Below are positions 1-7,881 of a stretch of DNA of 21,106 nucleotides, one piece after another. The translations under genes and the position numbers were made by a program. Where the stretch lies: positions 1-21,106 of the forward strand of contig CANPXA010000011.1 of NCBI GenBank assembly GCA_947585525.1, given 5' to 3'. The stretch is from an uncultured Akkermansia sp. Its GTDB lineage: Bacteria; Verrucomicrobiota; Verrucomicrobiia; Verrucomicrobiales; Akkermansiaceae. The notes below the pieces were generated by a model. That model was not told where the DNA came from. It did not search any database and worked only from the letters and a program-made list of their open reading frames with translations. Each line of letters opens with the position of its first letter. Position 1 is the first letter of the stretch.

Positions 1-95
1 GAGCGATTAGTGAGACGAGAGAACATATACGATTAGGAGAAATATGTTTAAGGTCAATCGATGAGATAATCTTGTCTTATCCCCCCTGGCGGCGC

Positions 96-146
96 CATTT
101 GCAAAGGGTGCGACTGCGCTACGCTGCGTCGCACCCTTTGCAAATG
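96..146. repeat. Long perfect inverted repeat (stem-loop)
   Basis: Two 18-bp arms, CATTTGCAAAGGGTGCGA at 96-113 and its exact reverse complement at 129-146, enclose a 15-nt GC-rich loop. No T-tract follows on either strand, so it does not look like an ordinary intrinsic terminator. It lies in a gene-free stretch next to IS-like repeats and could belong to a mobile or REP-like element. The structure is directly visible; its role is unknown. Confidence 0.85.
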
Positions 147-195
147 CTTCCTGAGGACATCAAAAACTATGACAGTCAAACATTGCGGAACACTT

Positions 196-252
196 CGGTA
201 CACTAATTATGTCCGAACGCTTTTCTTTTTCCGGTACACTATTTTTGTCCGA
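196..252. repeat. Two direct repeats resembling an IS-end array
   Basis: The pattern CGGTACACTA-N5-GTCCGA occurs at 196-216 and again at 232-252, 36 bp apart, with only the central five bases differing (ATTAT, TTTTT). A partial third copy (CGGAACACTT) starts near 186. Short, regularly spaced multiple repeats are typical of the termini of IS21-family elements, where the transposase binds. No transposase gene is visible here, so the family assignment is inference. The element would lie off the left edge or be decayed. Confidence 0.5.
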
Positions 253-300
253 TCACGCCATTCCTCACAACAACCACTCACGATCTTTCCCCCCACCTTC

Positions 301-377
301 TTTGCCTCTCTTCGCTTCCGCGCGCGCAGCGCGCCGAATTTCCCAAATCGTAAATCGTAAATCGTACGTCGTAAATA
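301..377 (+). repeat. Intergenic repeat family, copy A
   Basis: This copy has the order TTTGCCTC, a GC mini-hairpin (CGCGC 321-325, loop GCA, GCGCG 329-333), then a tail of tandem AAATCGT units ending in GTAAATA at 371-377. It has the longest tail of the five copies, about 36 nt. It runs straight into the hairpin at 378-405 that follows the FKBP gene on the minus strand. Related copies are near 2111, 14730, 16681 and 19520. Confidence 0.8.
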
Positions 378-405
378 GGCGAAGGCGGCTTCCGCCGCCT
401 TCGCC
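378..405 (-). terminator. Terminator-like hairpin after the FKBP gene
   Basis: A perfect 12-bp stem (GGCGAAGGCGGC, loop TTCC, GCCGCCTTCGCC) starts 8 bp beyond the stop codon of the minus-strand FKBP gene. Read on that strand, it is followed by TATTTACGAC and the rest of repeat copy A. This is T-rich but not a clean T-tract. Termination is therefore likely but not certain. Confidence 0.65.
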
Positions 406-413
406 CCGTGTTT

Positions 414-1295
414 TCACTGTTCGACGGGAACCATCCCGTTTTCCTTCATCTGCTCAATCATTTCCGGAGTGAGCTGAATAGGATTTTGTGGGGTGCCGGC
501 CTGCTTGATCTCATGCAATTTGATCTTGAAGATGAGTGCGGCGTTGGCGCCCAAAGGACCGGGACCGTGCTCCCCGTACGCGAGTTTGGAGGGGATGAAG
601 ACCTCCCATTCGGCGCCCACGGGAATGAGTTTGAGAGCCTCGGCTACTCCCGGAATGACGCCCACGATCGGGAAGGGGGTGGGACTCTCGGCTTTGTCGA
701 ATACGGTGCCGTCCAGCAGACGCCCTTCATAGGTGATCAACATCTGGGCGTTCTTGCCATGTTTTGCTTCGTCGTACTTTTCGCCCTCGGCAGGAGTGAG
801 CACCTTGTACTGCAGTCCGCTTTTCGTTGTTTGTACGCCATCCTTCTTGCCGTTTTCCGCAAAAAAGGCATCAGATTTCGCGAGGTTCTGGGCAGCTAGT
901 TCCTTGTTACGAGCCGCGAGTTTTTCCGCGAAGGCGTTCATACATGCCTGCAAATCTTTCTTGGTCATCTCTTCATCGGGCTTGCCCTTCAGCCCATCCT
1001 CCACGGCTTTCATGAAGACAGCCGCATCAATGTCGTCCATGAGAAAAGGTCCGTCGTCAAAGGAGCCGAACTGCCTCCCGGTGTTAAAGCCGAGGTAGTA
1101 AGAGATCACCTGCTTGACCTCTTCCGGAGCCGGGGCAGGGGCAGTTGTTTGAGTTTCAGCAGGGGTTCCCTCTGCTGTCGGAGCCGGTTCTTCCGTCGCT
1201 GCCGGGGTTGCCGCAGGAGCTGCGGGTTCCTGTGCCATGGCGGGAGCCACCGCACACAGACTCAATCCGAACAAGGAGATGATGGTGTTTTTCAT
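414..1295 (-). CDS. Secreted FKBP-type peptidyl-prolyl cis-trans isomerase
   Basis: A 293-residue exported prolyl isomerase that probably helps protein folding in the periplasm. Residues 1-21 are a signal peptide ending in APAMA before QEP. Residues 22-58 are an Ala/Pro/Thr/Glu-rich linker. About 60-160 resemble the FKBP N-terminal dimerisation domain (ISYYLGFNTGRQFG), and about 180-270 the catalytic FKBP fold (ITYEGRLLDGTVFDKA, FPIVGVIPGVAEAL, IPSKLAYGEHG, LIFKIKLHEI). The architecture matches the FkpA/Mip group. The ATG at 1295 is chosen because the signal peptide begins there; no clear ribosome-binding site precedes it. It lies 26 bp downstream of the 1322-1852 gene on the same strand and is probably co-transcribed with it. 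A strong hairpin follows the stop. The family call is firm; the client proteins are unknown. Confidence 0.92.
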   Translation of the reverse strand: MKNTIISLFGLSLCAVAPAMAQEPAAPAATPAATEEPAPTAEGTPAETQTTAPAPAPEEVKQVISYYLGFNTGRQFGSFDDGPFLMDDIDAAVFMKAVEDGLKGKPDEEMTKKDLQACMNAFAEKLAARNKELAAQNLAKSDAFFAENGKKDGVQTTKSGLQYKVLTPAEGEKYDEAKHGKNAQMLITYEGRLLDGTVFDKAESPTPFPIVGVIPGVAEALKLIPVGAEWEVFIPSKLAYGEHGPGPLGANAALIFKIKLHEIKQAGTPQNPIQLTPEMIEQMKENGMVPVEQ

Positions 1296-1321
1296 GTGTG
1301 GTTATATGGTTTCTGTGTTGA

Positions 1322-1852
1322 TTAGAGATGGATTTTGACAGTTTTAGGCGAGGTGGAATTCCACACGGAGCTAGCGGCTTTGTACAACTTGGTAAGCTGT
1401 TCCGGGTCGTCGAGTTGGAATTCGATGCTGTGGGAGTACGTTCCCTCCGGGAATTTGACAGCGGGAAGGGCGGAAATCTTGCCCCCGGTGATGCCCCCAT
1501 TCCTCTTGGGGTGAATCGTATCGGGACTCAGCACCTTCGCTAACGCGGCGGGATCCTTTCCCAATTCATCCGGGTGAACGCAGTAGAAACGAATGGTATT
1601 GTTGCCCGTGGTGTCGATGGTGACCTGGGATATGGGCGTCACCCCATTGAGCAGATAACTGTGCTGGGCAACCGAAGTGATGCATGGCACGGCTATCGTC
1701 ACCTGGTTCGTTTTACCGATGGTGATCTTGAGCAGGGGAATGCGCACATCTTCCTTCCTGTCTTCCTCATTCTCGGTTTCCTCATCCGCCGCCGCGCAGA
1801 GCGGAGCAAGCGTCAGGACGAGCATCGCCATCAATATAAGCTTTCGTTTCAT
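1322..1852 (-). CDS. Small secreted protein of unknown function
   Basis: A 176-residue protein of a family I do not recognise. Residues 1-22 form a clear signal peptide (lysine-rich start, hydrophobic core LILMAMLVLTLAPL, cleavage near CAAA). A short acidic stretch (EETENEEDRKED) follows, and the rest looks like a single beta-rich domain with alternating Val/Ile/Thr strands. There are two cysteines in the mature part (IAVPCITS and RFYCVHP), which could form a disulfide. A good promoter lies just upstream at 1867-1895. The gene is first in a two-gene unit with the FKBP isomerase, so it may be an envelope protein whose folding is linked to that enzyme; this is context only. No catalytic motif is visible. 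Confidence 0.75.
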   Translation of the reverse strand: MKRKLILMAMLVLTLAPLCAAADEETENEEDRKEDVRIPLLKITIGKTNQVTIAVPCITSVAQHSYLLNGVTPISQVTIDTTGNNTIRFYCVHPDELGKDPAALAKVLSPDTIHPKRNGGITGGKISALPAVKFPEGTYSHSIEFQLDDPEQLTKLYKAASSVWNSTSPKTVKIHL

Positions 1853-1866
1853 AAGTGACGCAATGA

Positions 1867-1895
1867 TTTCTACGCTAACATCTCTCGAAAGTCAA
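1867..1895 (-). promoter_or_regulatory. Sigma70-like promoter for the 1852-414 unit
   Basis: On the minus strand, TTGACT (1890-1895) and TAGAAA (1867-1872) are separated by 17 nt. The predicted transcript start is near 1860, only about 8 nt before the ATG at 1852, so the mRNA would be almost leaderless. Confidence 0.55.
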
Positions 1896-2110
1896 GCCCA
1901 ATCCCACAGGAAACAGGGCAAACGAATACGTAGACGATGGAAACAAGGTCCACAAAGCCCCCGAGGGCTCGGAGGCAAGGTAATTCTATCAACTCACACC
2001 CATTTTAACAGATCTTTTAATTAGGATTGGTTTGCCAGAAGGACTCAGCGTCCTCTCCTCCCGCCGCTTTCTAGCTACCCTTTTACTCCCATTTCCGAAA
2101 ATTCCGTTGC

Positions 2111-2170
2111 GCATTCGCTTCGCCAAATTGCGCCAACGGCGCGCGAGCATCCAAATCATAAATCATACAT
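2111..2170 (+). repeat. Intergenic repeat family, copy B
   Basis: The order is GCATTCGCTTCGCC, a mini-hairpin (GCGCC 2130-2134, loop AAC, GGCGC 2138-2142), then GCATCCAAATCATAAATCATA. The tail has drifted from the family form (CGTAAAT to CATAAAT). The hairpin stem uses GCGCC:GGCGC where copies A, D and E use CGCGC:GCGCG, so base pairing is retained despite sequence change. Confidence 0.72.
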
Positions 2171-2185
2171 AACCAATTGGTTATG
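2168..2185. promoter_or_regulatory. 18-bp perfect palindrome, possible operator
   Basis: CATAACCAATTGGTTATG is a perfect palindrome with half-site CATAACCAA. It lies 113 bp upstream of the chosen ankyrin-gene start and beside repeat copy B. Its symmetry and position fit a dimeric regulator's operator, but no second site or regulator gene is in the window. Confidence 0.4.
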
Positions 2186-2297
2186 CTACATCATTTGCCG
2201 ATAACCGCCTATTGGGAGCGCGTTTTCTTGGGACAAATGTGCCTTTGCCTTGAATTTTCCCGCTTTTTGCTTTTCATCCGAGGCTAACAGGTGTAGA

Positions 2298-3437
2298 ATG
2301 CGATCCATAAGGATCATGAGAGTGCATCATTTATTGCTTATGGCGGTGGTCGGGTCGATGGTCTTGGGCTACGGTGCGGGTACCTGCGGGGCGGCGGAGG
2401 GTACGAAGAGCTTGGACGTACCTGAGGAGGCAAGGCCGGGGCAGATTGAGGGGAATGTGACCAGCCTGCGCAAGTTTTTGAAGCGTCACGATGGCGTTTA
2501 TTCCATTTTTGAGGCTGCGCGAGCAGGTGATATGCAAACGCTGCAGAAACGGTTGAGTGAGGGAAGTAGTATTCAGGAGCGGGATGAGGTGGGTAACACC
2601 CCGATGCACGTTGCCGCGGAGGAGGGTAAGGCGCAGATGGTGTCGGCTCTGCTCAAGTTGGGAGCCGATTCCACGGCTAAAAATCATGAAGGGAAGATGC
2701 CACTGGACTTAGCGAGTAACGAGGAAACAAAAAAAGTGTGTCGCCAAGGGATGGATGCTCGCAAGACGCAGCTGGAGCTCATCCGCCGTCTGCAGAAAGG
2801 AGATCTTGCGGCGGTGAGTGAGGGAATCCTGCTAAAGGGAGTGAATCCCAACGTTGTGACCGAGGACGGAACGAGCACGTTGCTTGTTGAGGCCGTCAAG
2901 AAGGGAGATGTCGCTTTTGTGGAAGAGTTGCTCGATGCGGGAGCCGATCCGAACTTGCAGCCCATGGCAGGAAAGAAGGAAGGAGCTTTGCTCGTGGCAG
3001 CCAAGGCAGGAAACGCAGAGCTCGTGAGGCTTCTCCTGGCCGCCGGAGCCGACATCAATATGCGCACGGCTTCGTGCGTTTACCCTATCCATGAGGCGAT
3101 TTGGAACAACCATCTTAAAGCTGTAGAGACGCTCATTCCCGCTTACAAAAAACAGAATTTCGACACGCCGGACTCAGCCGGCAATCCCAAGCCTGCCTGT
3201 ATGGCAATTATCCGCCACAATCACGCCATTCTTCAAGCCTTCCTTGAAGCGGGGCTGAATCCGAACGACAAACTCTACTCTTCACGTGAGCCCCTGCTCG
3301 TGACGGCTGTAAAAGCGGGTGATGAGAGAATGGTGAAAATGTTGCTCAAGGCCGGGGCCGATAAAACGGCACGAGATAGCCAGGGCAAAACGGCATCAGA
3401 TTACGCCCACGGCATGCTTCTTCAACTCCTCCAATGA
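2298..3437 (+). CDS. Secreted ankyrin-repeat protein
   Basis: A 379-residue exported protein made almost wholly of ankyrin repeats, a protein-binding scaffold. The ATG at 2298 is chosen because AGGTG lies 4 nt upstream and the product starts with a signal peptide (basic MRSIRIMR, hydrophobic LLLMAVVGSMVLG, cleavage near CGAAEG). An upstream in-frame TTG at 2250 is less likely. Repeats run from about residue 70 to 375, with clear units such as GNTPMHVAAEEGKAQMVSAL, LLDAGADPN, LVRLLLAAGADIN and MVKMLLKAGADKTARD; the first and middle units are degenerate. Its stop overlaps the start of the M60 peptidase gene (ATGA), implying translational coupling. It may bind or control that peptidase, or a shared envelope target. 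The repeat class is certain; the partner is inferred. Confidence 0.9.
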   Translation: MRSIRIMRVHHLLLMAVVGSMVLGYGAGTCGAAEGTKSLDVPEEARPGQIEGNVTSLRKFLKRHDGVYSIFEAARAGDMQTLQKRLSEGSSIQERDEVGNTPMHVAAEEGKAQMVSALLKLGADSTAKNHEGKMPLDLASNEETKKVCRQGMDARKTQLELIRRLQKGDLAAVSEGILLKGVNPNVVTEDGTSTLLVEAVKKGDVAFVEELLDAGADPNLQPMAGKKEGALLVAAKAGNAELVRLLLAAGADINMRTASCVYPIHEAIWNNHLKAVETLIPAYKKQNFDTPDSAGNPKPACMAIIRHNHAILQAFLEAGLNPNDKLYSSREPLLVTAVKAGDERMVKMLLKAGADKTARDSQGKTASDYAHGMLLQLLQ

Positions 3438-5203
3438 CGACAAAAATGAAATTTGCATCTAAGTTGATAACGGTCGCACTGGCGGCATGGGGGGTGCAGG
3501 TTCTGGCTGCAGCCGAGAAGGGAGAAAACTCTCTGTACTCTGTGCCTCAACGGACAGTTTATACGGGACTCAATCAGGGAAACCCGGAAGAAACGTACAG
3601 GAACCGTGTGTTTTCTCCCTACCTCTCTACACGGGCTTTCAGCAAGATCACGAAAACGGGTTCTTATTCCTCCTTCGAGAACTCTACGGGGATCTACTTC
3701 CAAGCGGGAGAAACAGCTCAGATTGAGGTGTCCGGCGCGGGAGGACGCCCGCTAAAGCTCATCGTTCACGAATTCGAAGGTACCCCCTTGCATACCGAGT
3801 ACCCTCTCAAAGAGGGGAACAATACCCTCTTGATCCAACAAAAAGGTCTTGCTTATGTGGATTACCGCTGTGAGTCGCTCGATGATCTGGCAAAAGCTCC
3901 GACGGTGAAGGTCAGGATTCGGGGAGGTCAGATCAATGGTATCATGACAACGGCTGATTCCGACAAAGTATGGGAGAGGTTGCTGGCCGGGGCGAAGTGT
4001 GGCATGATGGAGCTTATGGGCGAACGCGTCCAGCTGCTCTTCGATGTGGAAGGCCTCCGCAAGGGTTGCTCCACTAAAGGCAAGGAGTTGCTCGCCATGT
4101 ACGACGAAATGATGCGTATGGAGCAGGACGACATCCTGGGTTGGAACCTCGACGGGACGCATGCCGGCAACCATATCATGGGACGATCCGTTTGGAACGG
4201 ATATATGCATGCCGATGGAATCGGTGCAGCCTATACCTACCGGTCAACCTATTTCCTGGCGGACCCGGATGCCATTTATAAGAGCATCTGGGGCGTAGCT
4301 CATGAGTTCGGACACGTGAACCAAACAAAGCCCGGGATGTGTTGGACCGGACTTACCGAGGTGACAAACAACATCTGCTCCGTGTGGTGCGCCTACAATT
4401 TCTACCCGGATCAATTGAGACTGGAGCATGGCGAGATGAACAACGCTCTCAATGTACGGATGCGGGGAGGCTGCTTCGATAATTACATCAACGCTGCGCT
4501 CGTCAAGCGTCGCACCTGGTTCTGGTACGGTTACCCGGATACCTCGCAGGATGGTGACATCGTAGAAAAATCCAAAGCCGTCCAAGAGACGCTGATACCA
4601 CTTTGGCAGCTTCAACTCTACTTTGCTGTTGCACGCAATCGGAAGGATTTTTACCCTCGTATGTTTCACGCCGTGCGGCGAGCCGATGAATCGAAACAAA
4701 CGAACGGACAGACCCAGGTGCTTTTTATGAAACGAGCCTGTGATGCCGCGCGACTCGACCTTAGCGACTTTTTCGTGAAACTAGGAATGCTGGCCCCGAT
4801 CGATCGCATCAGCAACGATTACGTGCCAGGCTACATCACCATCACCAAAGATATGTGTCTGGATGCCATTCGCTACGCGGCCCGCTACCCCAAACCTGAC
4901 AGCTCGGTCATTTATTACATCTCAGGCAACACGGTTGATGTTTACAAAAAGCGAGCTGCGGTCGTTCCCTCAAAGAAGCCTTACGAGCTCCGGGAGGGTG
5001 CGATTGAAGTTTCGGAAAATGAGTGGAAGAACGCAGTTGCGTTTGAGGCGTATCGGGACAAAAAACTGTTGCACGTCTCGCTACGCGGCCTCAATCACGA
5101 GGATAACTGTTCCACCACAGTTCTCTGTCCCGAGGGGACGAATCGAGTGATGGCCGTGCAGTGGGATGGAAAACGATTCCCCGTTGTCATGGAGAAGAAA
5201 TGA
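3434..5203 (+). CDS. Secreted peptidase M60-like (enhancin/mucinase) metalloprotease
   Basis: A 589-residue exported zinc peptidase of the M60 (enhancin-like) family, whose studied members cut glycosylated proteins such as mucins. A signal peptide (FASKLITVALAAWGVQVLAAA) ends near residue 28; a second possible start is M5. Residues about 75-200 match the beta-sandwich that opens M60 domains (GIYFQAGETAQIEV, LKLIVHEFEG). The catalytic site is H290-E291-F-G-H294, with E309 as the likely third zinc ligand (HEFGHVNQ, then TGLTE), the gluzincin pattern. Conserved NN and QLQLYF segments follow, and a C-terminal beta-rich part spans roughly 490-589. It overlaps the ankyrin gene by 4 bp and is 26 bp upstream of typA. 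With no lipobox or membrane anchor it is probably periplasmic or released. The family is firm; mucin as substrate is inferred. Confidence 0.9.
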   Translation: MTTKMKFASKLITVALAAWGVQVLAAAEKGENSLYSVPQRTVYTGLNQGNPEETYRNRVFSPYLSTRAFSKITKTGSYSSFENSTGIYFQAGETAQIEVSGAGGRPLKLIVHEFEGTPLHTEYPLKEGNNTLLIQQKGLAYVDYRCESLDDLAKAPTVKVRIRGGQINGIMTTADSDKVWERLLAGAKCGMMELMGERVQLLFDVEGLRKGCSTKGKELLAMYDEMMRMEQDDILGWNLDGTHAGNHIMGRSVWNGYMHADGIGAAYTYRSTYFLADPDAIYKSIWGVAHEFGHVNQTKPGMCWTGLTEVTNNICSVWCAYNFYPDQLRLEHGEMNNALNVRMRGGCFDNYINAALVKRRTWFWYGYPDTSQDGDIVEKSKAVQETLIPLWQLQLYFAVARNRKDFYPRMFHAVRRADESKQTNGQTQVLFMKRACDAARLDLSDFFVKLGMLAPIDRISNDYVPGYITITKDMCLDAIRYAARYPKPDSSVIYYISGNTVDVYKKRAAVVPSKKPYELREGAIEVSENEWKNAVAFEAYRDKKLLHVSLRGLNHEDNCSTTVLCPEGTNRVMAVQWDGKRFPVVMEKK

Positions 5204-5217
5204 AGGTTTGAACACAT

Positions 5218-5226
5218 GGAGGTGAT
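5218..5226 (+). promoter_or_regulatory. Full-length Shine-Dalgarno site of typA
   Basis: GGAGGTGAT is fully complementary to the 16S rRNA 3' end, and its GGAGG core ends 7 nt before the ATG at 5230. It stands out because most genes in this window have weak or no Shine-Dalgarno sites. It fixes the start of typA. Confidence 0.8.
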
Positions 5227-5229
5227 TAT

Positions 5230-7077
5230 ATGATAAACGAGGAAAACAAGGGCAGTCCCGTAGAAAAATACAGAAACCTTGCGATTATTGCGCACGTTGA
5301 CCACGGCAAGACGACTCTCGTGGACCAGCTCTTGCGCGCCGGTGGTACGTACCGCGAAAACCAAGAGGTGCAGGACCGTGCCATGGATTCCATGGACCTG
5401 GAACGTGAGAAGGGAATCACCATCAAGGCTAAAAATACTTCCATCCGCTGGAACGGCTATGTCATCAATATCGTCGATACACCGGGGCACGCCGACTTCG
5501 GCGCGGAGGTGGAGCGCGTGATGAAGATGGTGGACGGTGTCATTCTGGTGGTCGATGCGTATGAAGGGCCTCAGGCACAGACGCGTTTCGTGCTGCGCAA
5601 AGCGCTAGAGGAGGGATTGCTGCCGATCGTCGTCATCAATAAGATCGATCGCCCGCATGCAGACCCTGTCAAGGTCCATGACGAGGTTCTTGAACTTCTG
5701 ATGGATTTGGATGCCACGGAGGAGCAATTTGACGCACCGTTTGTTTATGGGTCTGCTAAGGACGGGTATTTCATGACGAGTCTGGAGAATGAGCCCCCTG
5801 TGGACTGCACGCCGCTGCTCTTCAGTATCGTGAACCGCATACCGCCGCCGAAGGATGCCGACACGGACAAAGATTTCAAGATGCTCATTTCCAACATCGA
5901 CTGGGATGACTACGTGGGTCGCGTGGCGGTGGGCCGCATCTCCGCCGGACGCGTGCGCAAGGGGGACACTCTCTACCTGCTGCGCCGAGATGGTAGTCGA
6001 GTGCCCGGGAAAGTCACACGCCTCTTTGAATACAGCGGCCTGCAGACGAATGATTCAACCGTGGGCGAGGCGGGGAATATCGTGGGCATCTCCGGCTTCG
6101 AGGATGTCGATATAGGAGAGACGCTCGTGCAAAATGCAGAGGATGAGCCGCTTCCCTTCGTCCATATCGAGCCGCCGACGGTGCAGATGGATTTCAGCAT
6201 CAACGATGGCCCCCTTGGCGGAAGGGATGGGAAAAATGTGACGAGCCGCGTCATCCGTGATCGATTGATGCGTGAGATGCGAACGAATATATCCATCAAG
6301 GTGGAAGACACGGCTCAGGCGGGTGTGTTCCGCGTGTCGGCGCGAGGTACCATGCAGGTGGCCATCCTGATGGAGCAAATGAGGCGTGAGGATTACGAAA
6401 TTCTCGTGTCACGTCCACAGGTGATCATGCGTGAGGAAGGGGGGCAGAAGTTGGAGCCTTTCGAGACGCTCTACATCGAGGTCCCGGATGAGTGTGCCAA
6501 CGGAGTCGTGCGCATCCTGGGGAACCGCAAGGGTGTGCTGGAGAGTATGGAGGGTGTTGGCGTCGGAAGCGTCTCCATCAAGGCGTCTATCCCTACCCGC
6601 GGACTCATCGGTTTCGAGTTTGAACTCGTAAACCTCACCAGCGGACGCGGCATCTTCTCTCACCTCTTCAAGGAATACGCCCCGTATGCAGGGGATATCG
6701 TCACACGCCGCGGCGGCACGTTGGTTTCTCTGGAGGCGGGGATCGCTCGTCCTTATTCGTTGGAGGCGCTGGAGGAGAGGGGAACGCTGTTCATTGCTCC
6801 CGGTGATGAGGTGTATGAGGGGATGATTGTAGGCGAAACGGCAAAGCCCGTTGATATACCTGTGAATCCCACCCGCGAAAAACACCTCACCAACCACCGC
6901 TCGGCCACAAAAAATGAATCCATCCAGCTCACGCCGCCGAGGGTATTCTCCCTCGAGCGGGCGCTGGAGTACATCGAGCCGGATGAACTCGTCGAGGCAA
7001 CGCCTCACTTCATCCGCCTGCGCAAAAGAATCATTGACGCCACCGCTCGTAAACGGGCTTCTTTTCAAAATTCATGA
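5230..7077 (+). CDS. typA: Ribosome-associated GTPase TypA/BipA
   Basis: A 615-residue translational GTPase related to EF-G and LepA. It binds the 70S ribosome and supports 50S assembly and stress or low-temperature growth. The GTPase motifs are intact: AHVDHGKTT (21-29), DTPGHADF from D83, NKID from N137, and GSAKDG. The signature C-terminal part is present (VEDTAQAGVFRVSARG, SRPQVIMREEGG, IPTRGLIGF, TSGRGIFSHLFKEY, NHRSATKNES). Length is normal for the family (about 600-615). The start is fixed by a strong ribosome-binding site. It follows the M60 gene closely and its stop overlaps the start of the DUF456 gene (ATGA), so all four plus-strand genes may share a transcript. Confidence 0.97.
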   Translation: MINEENKGSPVEKYRNLAIIAHVDHGKTTLVDQLLRAGGTYRENQEVQDRAMDSMDLEREKGITIKAKNTSIRWNGYVINIVDTPGHADFGAEVERVMKMVDGVILVVDAYEGPQAQTRFVLRKALEEGLLPIVVINKIDRPHADPVKVHDEVLELLMDLDATEEQFDAPFVYGSAKDGYFMTSLENEPPVDCTPLLFSIVNRIPPPKDADTDKDFKMLISNIDWDDYVGRVAVGRISAGRVRKGDTLYLLRRDGSRVPGKVTRLFEYSGLQTNDSTVGEAGNIVGISGFEDVDIGETLVQNAEDEPLPFVHIEPPTVQMDFSINDGPLGGRDGKNVTSRVIRDRLMREMRTNISIKVEDTAQAGVFRVSARGTMQVAILMEQMRREDYEILVSRPQVIMREEGGQKLEPFETLYIEVPDECANGVVRILGNRKGVLESMEGVGVGSVSIKASIPTRGLIGFEFELVNLTSGRGIFSHLFKEYAPYAGDIVTRRGGTLVSLEAGIARPYSLEALEERGTLFIAPGDEVYEGMIVGETAKPVDIPVNPTREKHLTNHRSATKNESIQLTPPRVFSLERALEYIEPDELVEATPHFIRLRKRIIDATARKRASFQNS

Positions 7078-7655
7078 ATTCACTTTGCTCCACTGCTGTC
7101 TTTCTATCGCTGCTGCCCATAGCATGGGGAATGCCGGAATGGCTCGCCTGGCCCGACTGGCTCACTTGGCCGGAGTGGGGCACTGTGACCTCAGGTCTGC
7201 TCTACATCGTCGCCGTCCTGTGTTTCATGGTGGGGATATTGGGTTGCGTGTTGCCGTATCCGGGTCACGCGTTTATTGTGGTGGGACTCGTGCTGTGGGC
7301 ATGGGGAAATGGAGCGCCGTGGCCATCGTGGTGGATGTGGGCTTTGCAGGTGGTTCTGGCGGCATTCGGCAGTTTCACGGATTCGATTTTTGCGCTGTTG
7401 GGGGCAAAACGATTTGGCTGCAGCAGGGCGGCATTCTGGTGCAGCGCGTTGGGTATGATCGTGGGTATGTTCTTCCTTCCTCTGGGTCTGTTCCTAGGAC
7501 CTTTCCTAGGAGCCTTTGCGGGGGAACTCATCGTAGCGCGTCGAAGTTTGGGAGATTCGACCCGTTCAGGGGCGGGCGCTCTCATCGGAGTCTTTGTCGG
7601 GATGGGGGCAAAATTTGTGGTAGCAGGGGTGATGTTGGTCATCTTTTTCCTGTGA
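7074..7655 (+). CDS. DUF456 family membrane protein
   Basis: A 193-residue integral membrane protein of unknown function. It has about five hydrophobic segments: an N-terminal one that could be a signal anchor, then LLYIVAVLCFMVGILGCVLP, FIVVGLVLWAWG, MIVGMFFLPLGLFLGPFLGA and LIGVFVGMGAKFVVAGVMLV. The DUF456 hallmarks are the GILGCVLPYPG segment after the first core helix and the Gly-rich PLGLFLGPFLGAFAGEL segment. It overlaps typA by 4 bp, so translation is probably coupled. A Trp/Pro-rich stretch (WLAWPDWLTWPEWG) lies near residues 23-36. No terminator-like hairpin was found in the 83 bp before the following tRNA. Confidence 0.85.
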   Translation: MNSLCSTAVFLSLLPIAWGMPEWLAWPDWLTWPEWGTVTSGLLYIVAVLCFMVGILGCVLPYPGHAFIVVGLVLWAWGNGAPWPSWWMWALQVVLAAFGSFTDSIFALLGAKRFGCSRAAFWCSALGMIVGMFFLPLGLFLGPFLGAFAGELIVARRSLGDSTRSGAGALIGVFVGMGAKFVVAGVMLVIFFL

Positions 7656-7692
7656 GAAGGCGGAAATTTTCGTTTTGACGGAGGAAATTCTC

Positions 7693-7721
7693 TTGACCTG
7701 TGGGAAATGATGGGGTAAGCT
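7693..7721 (+). promoter_or_regulatory. Sigma70-like promoter for tRNA-Cys
   Basis: TTGACC (7693-7698) and TAAGCT (7716-7721) are separated by 17 nt. The predicted start is near 7728, about 11 nt before the mature tRNA. The -35 is near consensus; the -10 is only fair. Confidence 0.5.
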
Positions 7722-7738
7722 TCTGCCCACGCAACAGT

Positions 7739-7812
7739 GGCGGGATAGCCAAGTGGCCTAAGGCAGCGGTTTGCAAAACCGCCATTCGTGGGTTCAAATC
7801 CCACTCCCGCCT
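7739..7812 (+). tRNA. tRNA-Cys (GCA)
   Basis: The 74-nt cloverleaf has acceptor arms GGCGGGA (7739-7745) and TCCCGCC (7805-7811), anticodon stem GCGGT/ACCGC, loop TTGCAAA with anticodon GCA at 7773-7775, and T-loop TTCAAAT within GTGGG/CCCAC. The discriminator is U, as expected for tRNA-Cys. CCA is not encoded. A strong terminator follows after 9 nt, then coaD. Confidence 0.97.
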
Positions 7813-7821
7813 TCAGAAATC

Positions 7822-7863
7822 CCGCGTACGGTGAGTATTCCCTTACCACGCGGCGATTTTTTT
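7822..7863 (+). terminator. Intrinsic terminator between tRNA-Cys and coaD
   Basis: Stem CCGCGT + GGTGAG (7822-7827, 7830-7835) pairs with CTTACC + ACGCGG (7842-7853) around a 6-nt loop, with a 2-nt AC bulge. A run of seven T (7857-7863) follows. This is a convincing intrinsic terminator for the tRNA. Because it ends only 18 bp before the coaD ATG, it also sits where it could limit read-through into coaD. Confidence 0.8.
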
Positions 7864-7881
7864 AGTACCAACACGCAGATC

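Larger units (their letters stand above)
1853..2297. other. Divergent intergenic region, 445 bp, no gene
   Basis: This lies between the divergent 1322-1852 and 2298-3437 genes. It holds the minus-strand promoter (1867-1895), an 18-bp GC-rich sequence CCCCCGAGGGCTCGGAGG (1958-1975) that recurs at 14624-14641, repeat copy B (about 2111-2170) and an 18-bp palindrome (2168-2185). No convincing ORF and no clear plus-strand promoter were seen. Confidence 0.7.

Noticed and set aside
342..377. AAATCGT tandem units as a CRISPR-like array
   Set aside because: The units are about 7-8 bp with no spacers, and no cas gene is in the window.
7739..7812. tRNA-Cys as an integration (att) site
   Set aside because: No duplicate of the tRNA 3' end and no integrase gene is visible in the window.
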